A DNA stretch of 64,000 nucleotides from Agapetus fuscipes (lineage: Eukaryota; Arthropoda; Insecta; Trichoptera; Glossosomatidae), in assembly GCA_951799405.1 (NCBI GenBank), contig OX637345.1:2542001-2606000 (forward strand), given 5' to 3'. Each line of letters begins with the position of its first letter. The stretch's first letter is position 1. The position numbers and the translations under genes are program-made. The notes beneath the pieces are model-generated. The model searched no databases, was not told the origin of the DNA, and saw only the letters and a list, made by a program, of their open reading frames with translations. Below, one piece after another: positions 63,991 to 64,000 of this stretch.

Positions 63991-64000
63991 ACATAGTTTG

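Overview
The window looks like repeat-rich, AT-rich intergenic and intronic DNA of an arthropod, probably an insect. A lepidopteran would fit the mix of LINE and SINE families and the insect-type 5S rRNA, but the sequence alone does not settle this. There is no bacterial gene layout, operon, CRISPR array or phage. Almost every short reading frame in the window is a translated repeat. The one long, convincing coding segment is a single exon of about 2.1 kb on the minus strand (40369-42461). It has a good acceptor and a good donor splice site, and its product I do not recognise.

The rest is nested mobile DNA. The commonest unit, more than 60 recognisable pieces, is a roughly 250-bp sequence that I call the E1 tail. 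It begins near TTCCTTGACTTATAGG, contains GGTTGGTATGAGGCTGACC, and ends in a short tandem tail of GATTA, GATTTA or GATTATA units. Several copies are joined at one junction to the 3' UTR and reverse-transcriptase C-terminus of a LINE (best copy 31105-31969), so the unit is either the 3' end of that LINE or a SINE matching it throughout. Three tRNA-derived SINE families are present: SINE-B (CCGGTCCGTAGTCCAGTGG), SINE-C (GTCGATAGCTCAATTGG) and SINE-D (head near GGCCGAGGGGGCCAAG). B and C often occur joined as a two-headed dimer. Other LINE pieces include L2-like C-termini and a 312-bp LINE end with a 19-bp target duplication.

Region by region: 1-4 kb has E1 tails and a Penelope-like fragment between inverted arms; 4-6 kb has B/C SINEs and a foldback element built of a 15-bp minisatellite; 7-9.6 kb has clustered and tandem E1 tails; 12.7-13.5 kb has a second foldback-like element; 16.7-17.3 kb has a GC-rich island; 21.8-22.5 kb has more foldback elements; 27.7-37.8 kb has dense LINE and E1 tails; 40.4-42.5 kb has the coding exon; 42.6 kb has a MITE; 49.6-51.1 kb has a degenerate CTACC/GGTAG tandem array split by two insertions; 52.5-56.9 kb has MITEs, an L2 piece, a ribozyme-like small element and a DNA-transposon remnant; 62.8-63.99 kb has 5S rRNA copies in an inverted duplication.

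The most interesting material is how these units are built: foldback elements with minisatellite arms, hammerhead-like motifs in Penelope-related pieces, compensatory hairpin changes in the E1 tail, a 5S-tRNA fusion, and insertions whose target duplications can be read exactly because uninterrupted copies lie elsewhere in the window. Coordinates of degenerate repeats are good to roughly 5-15 bases.
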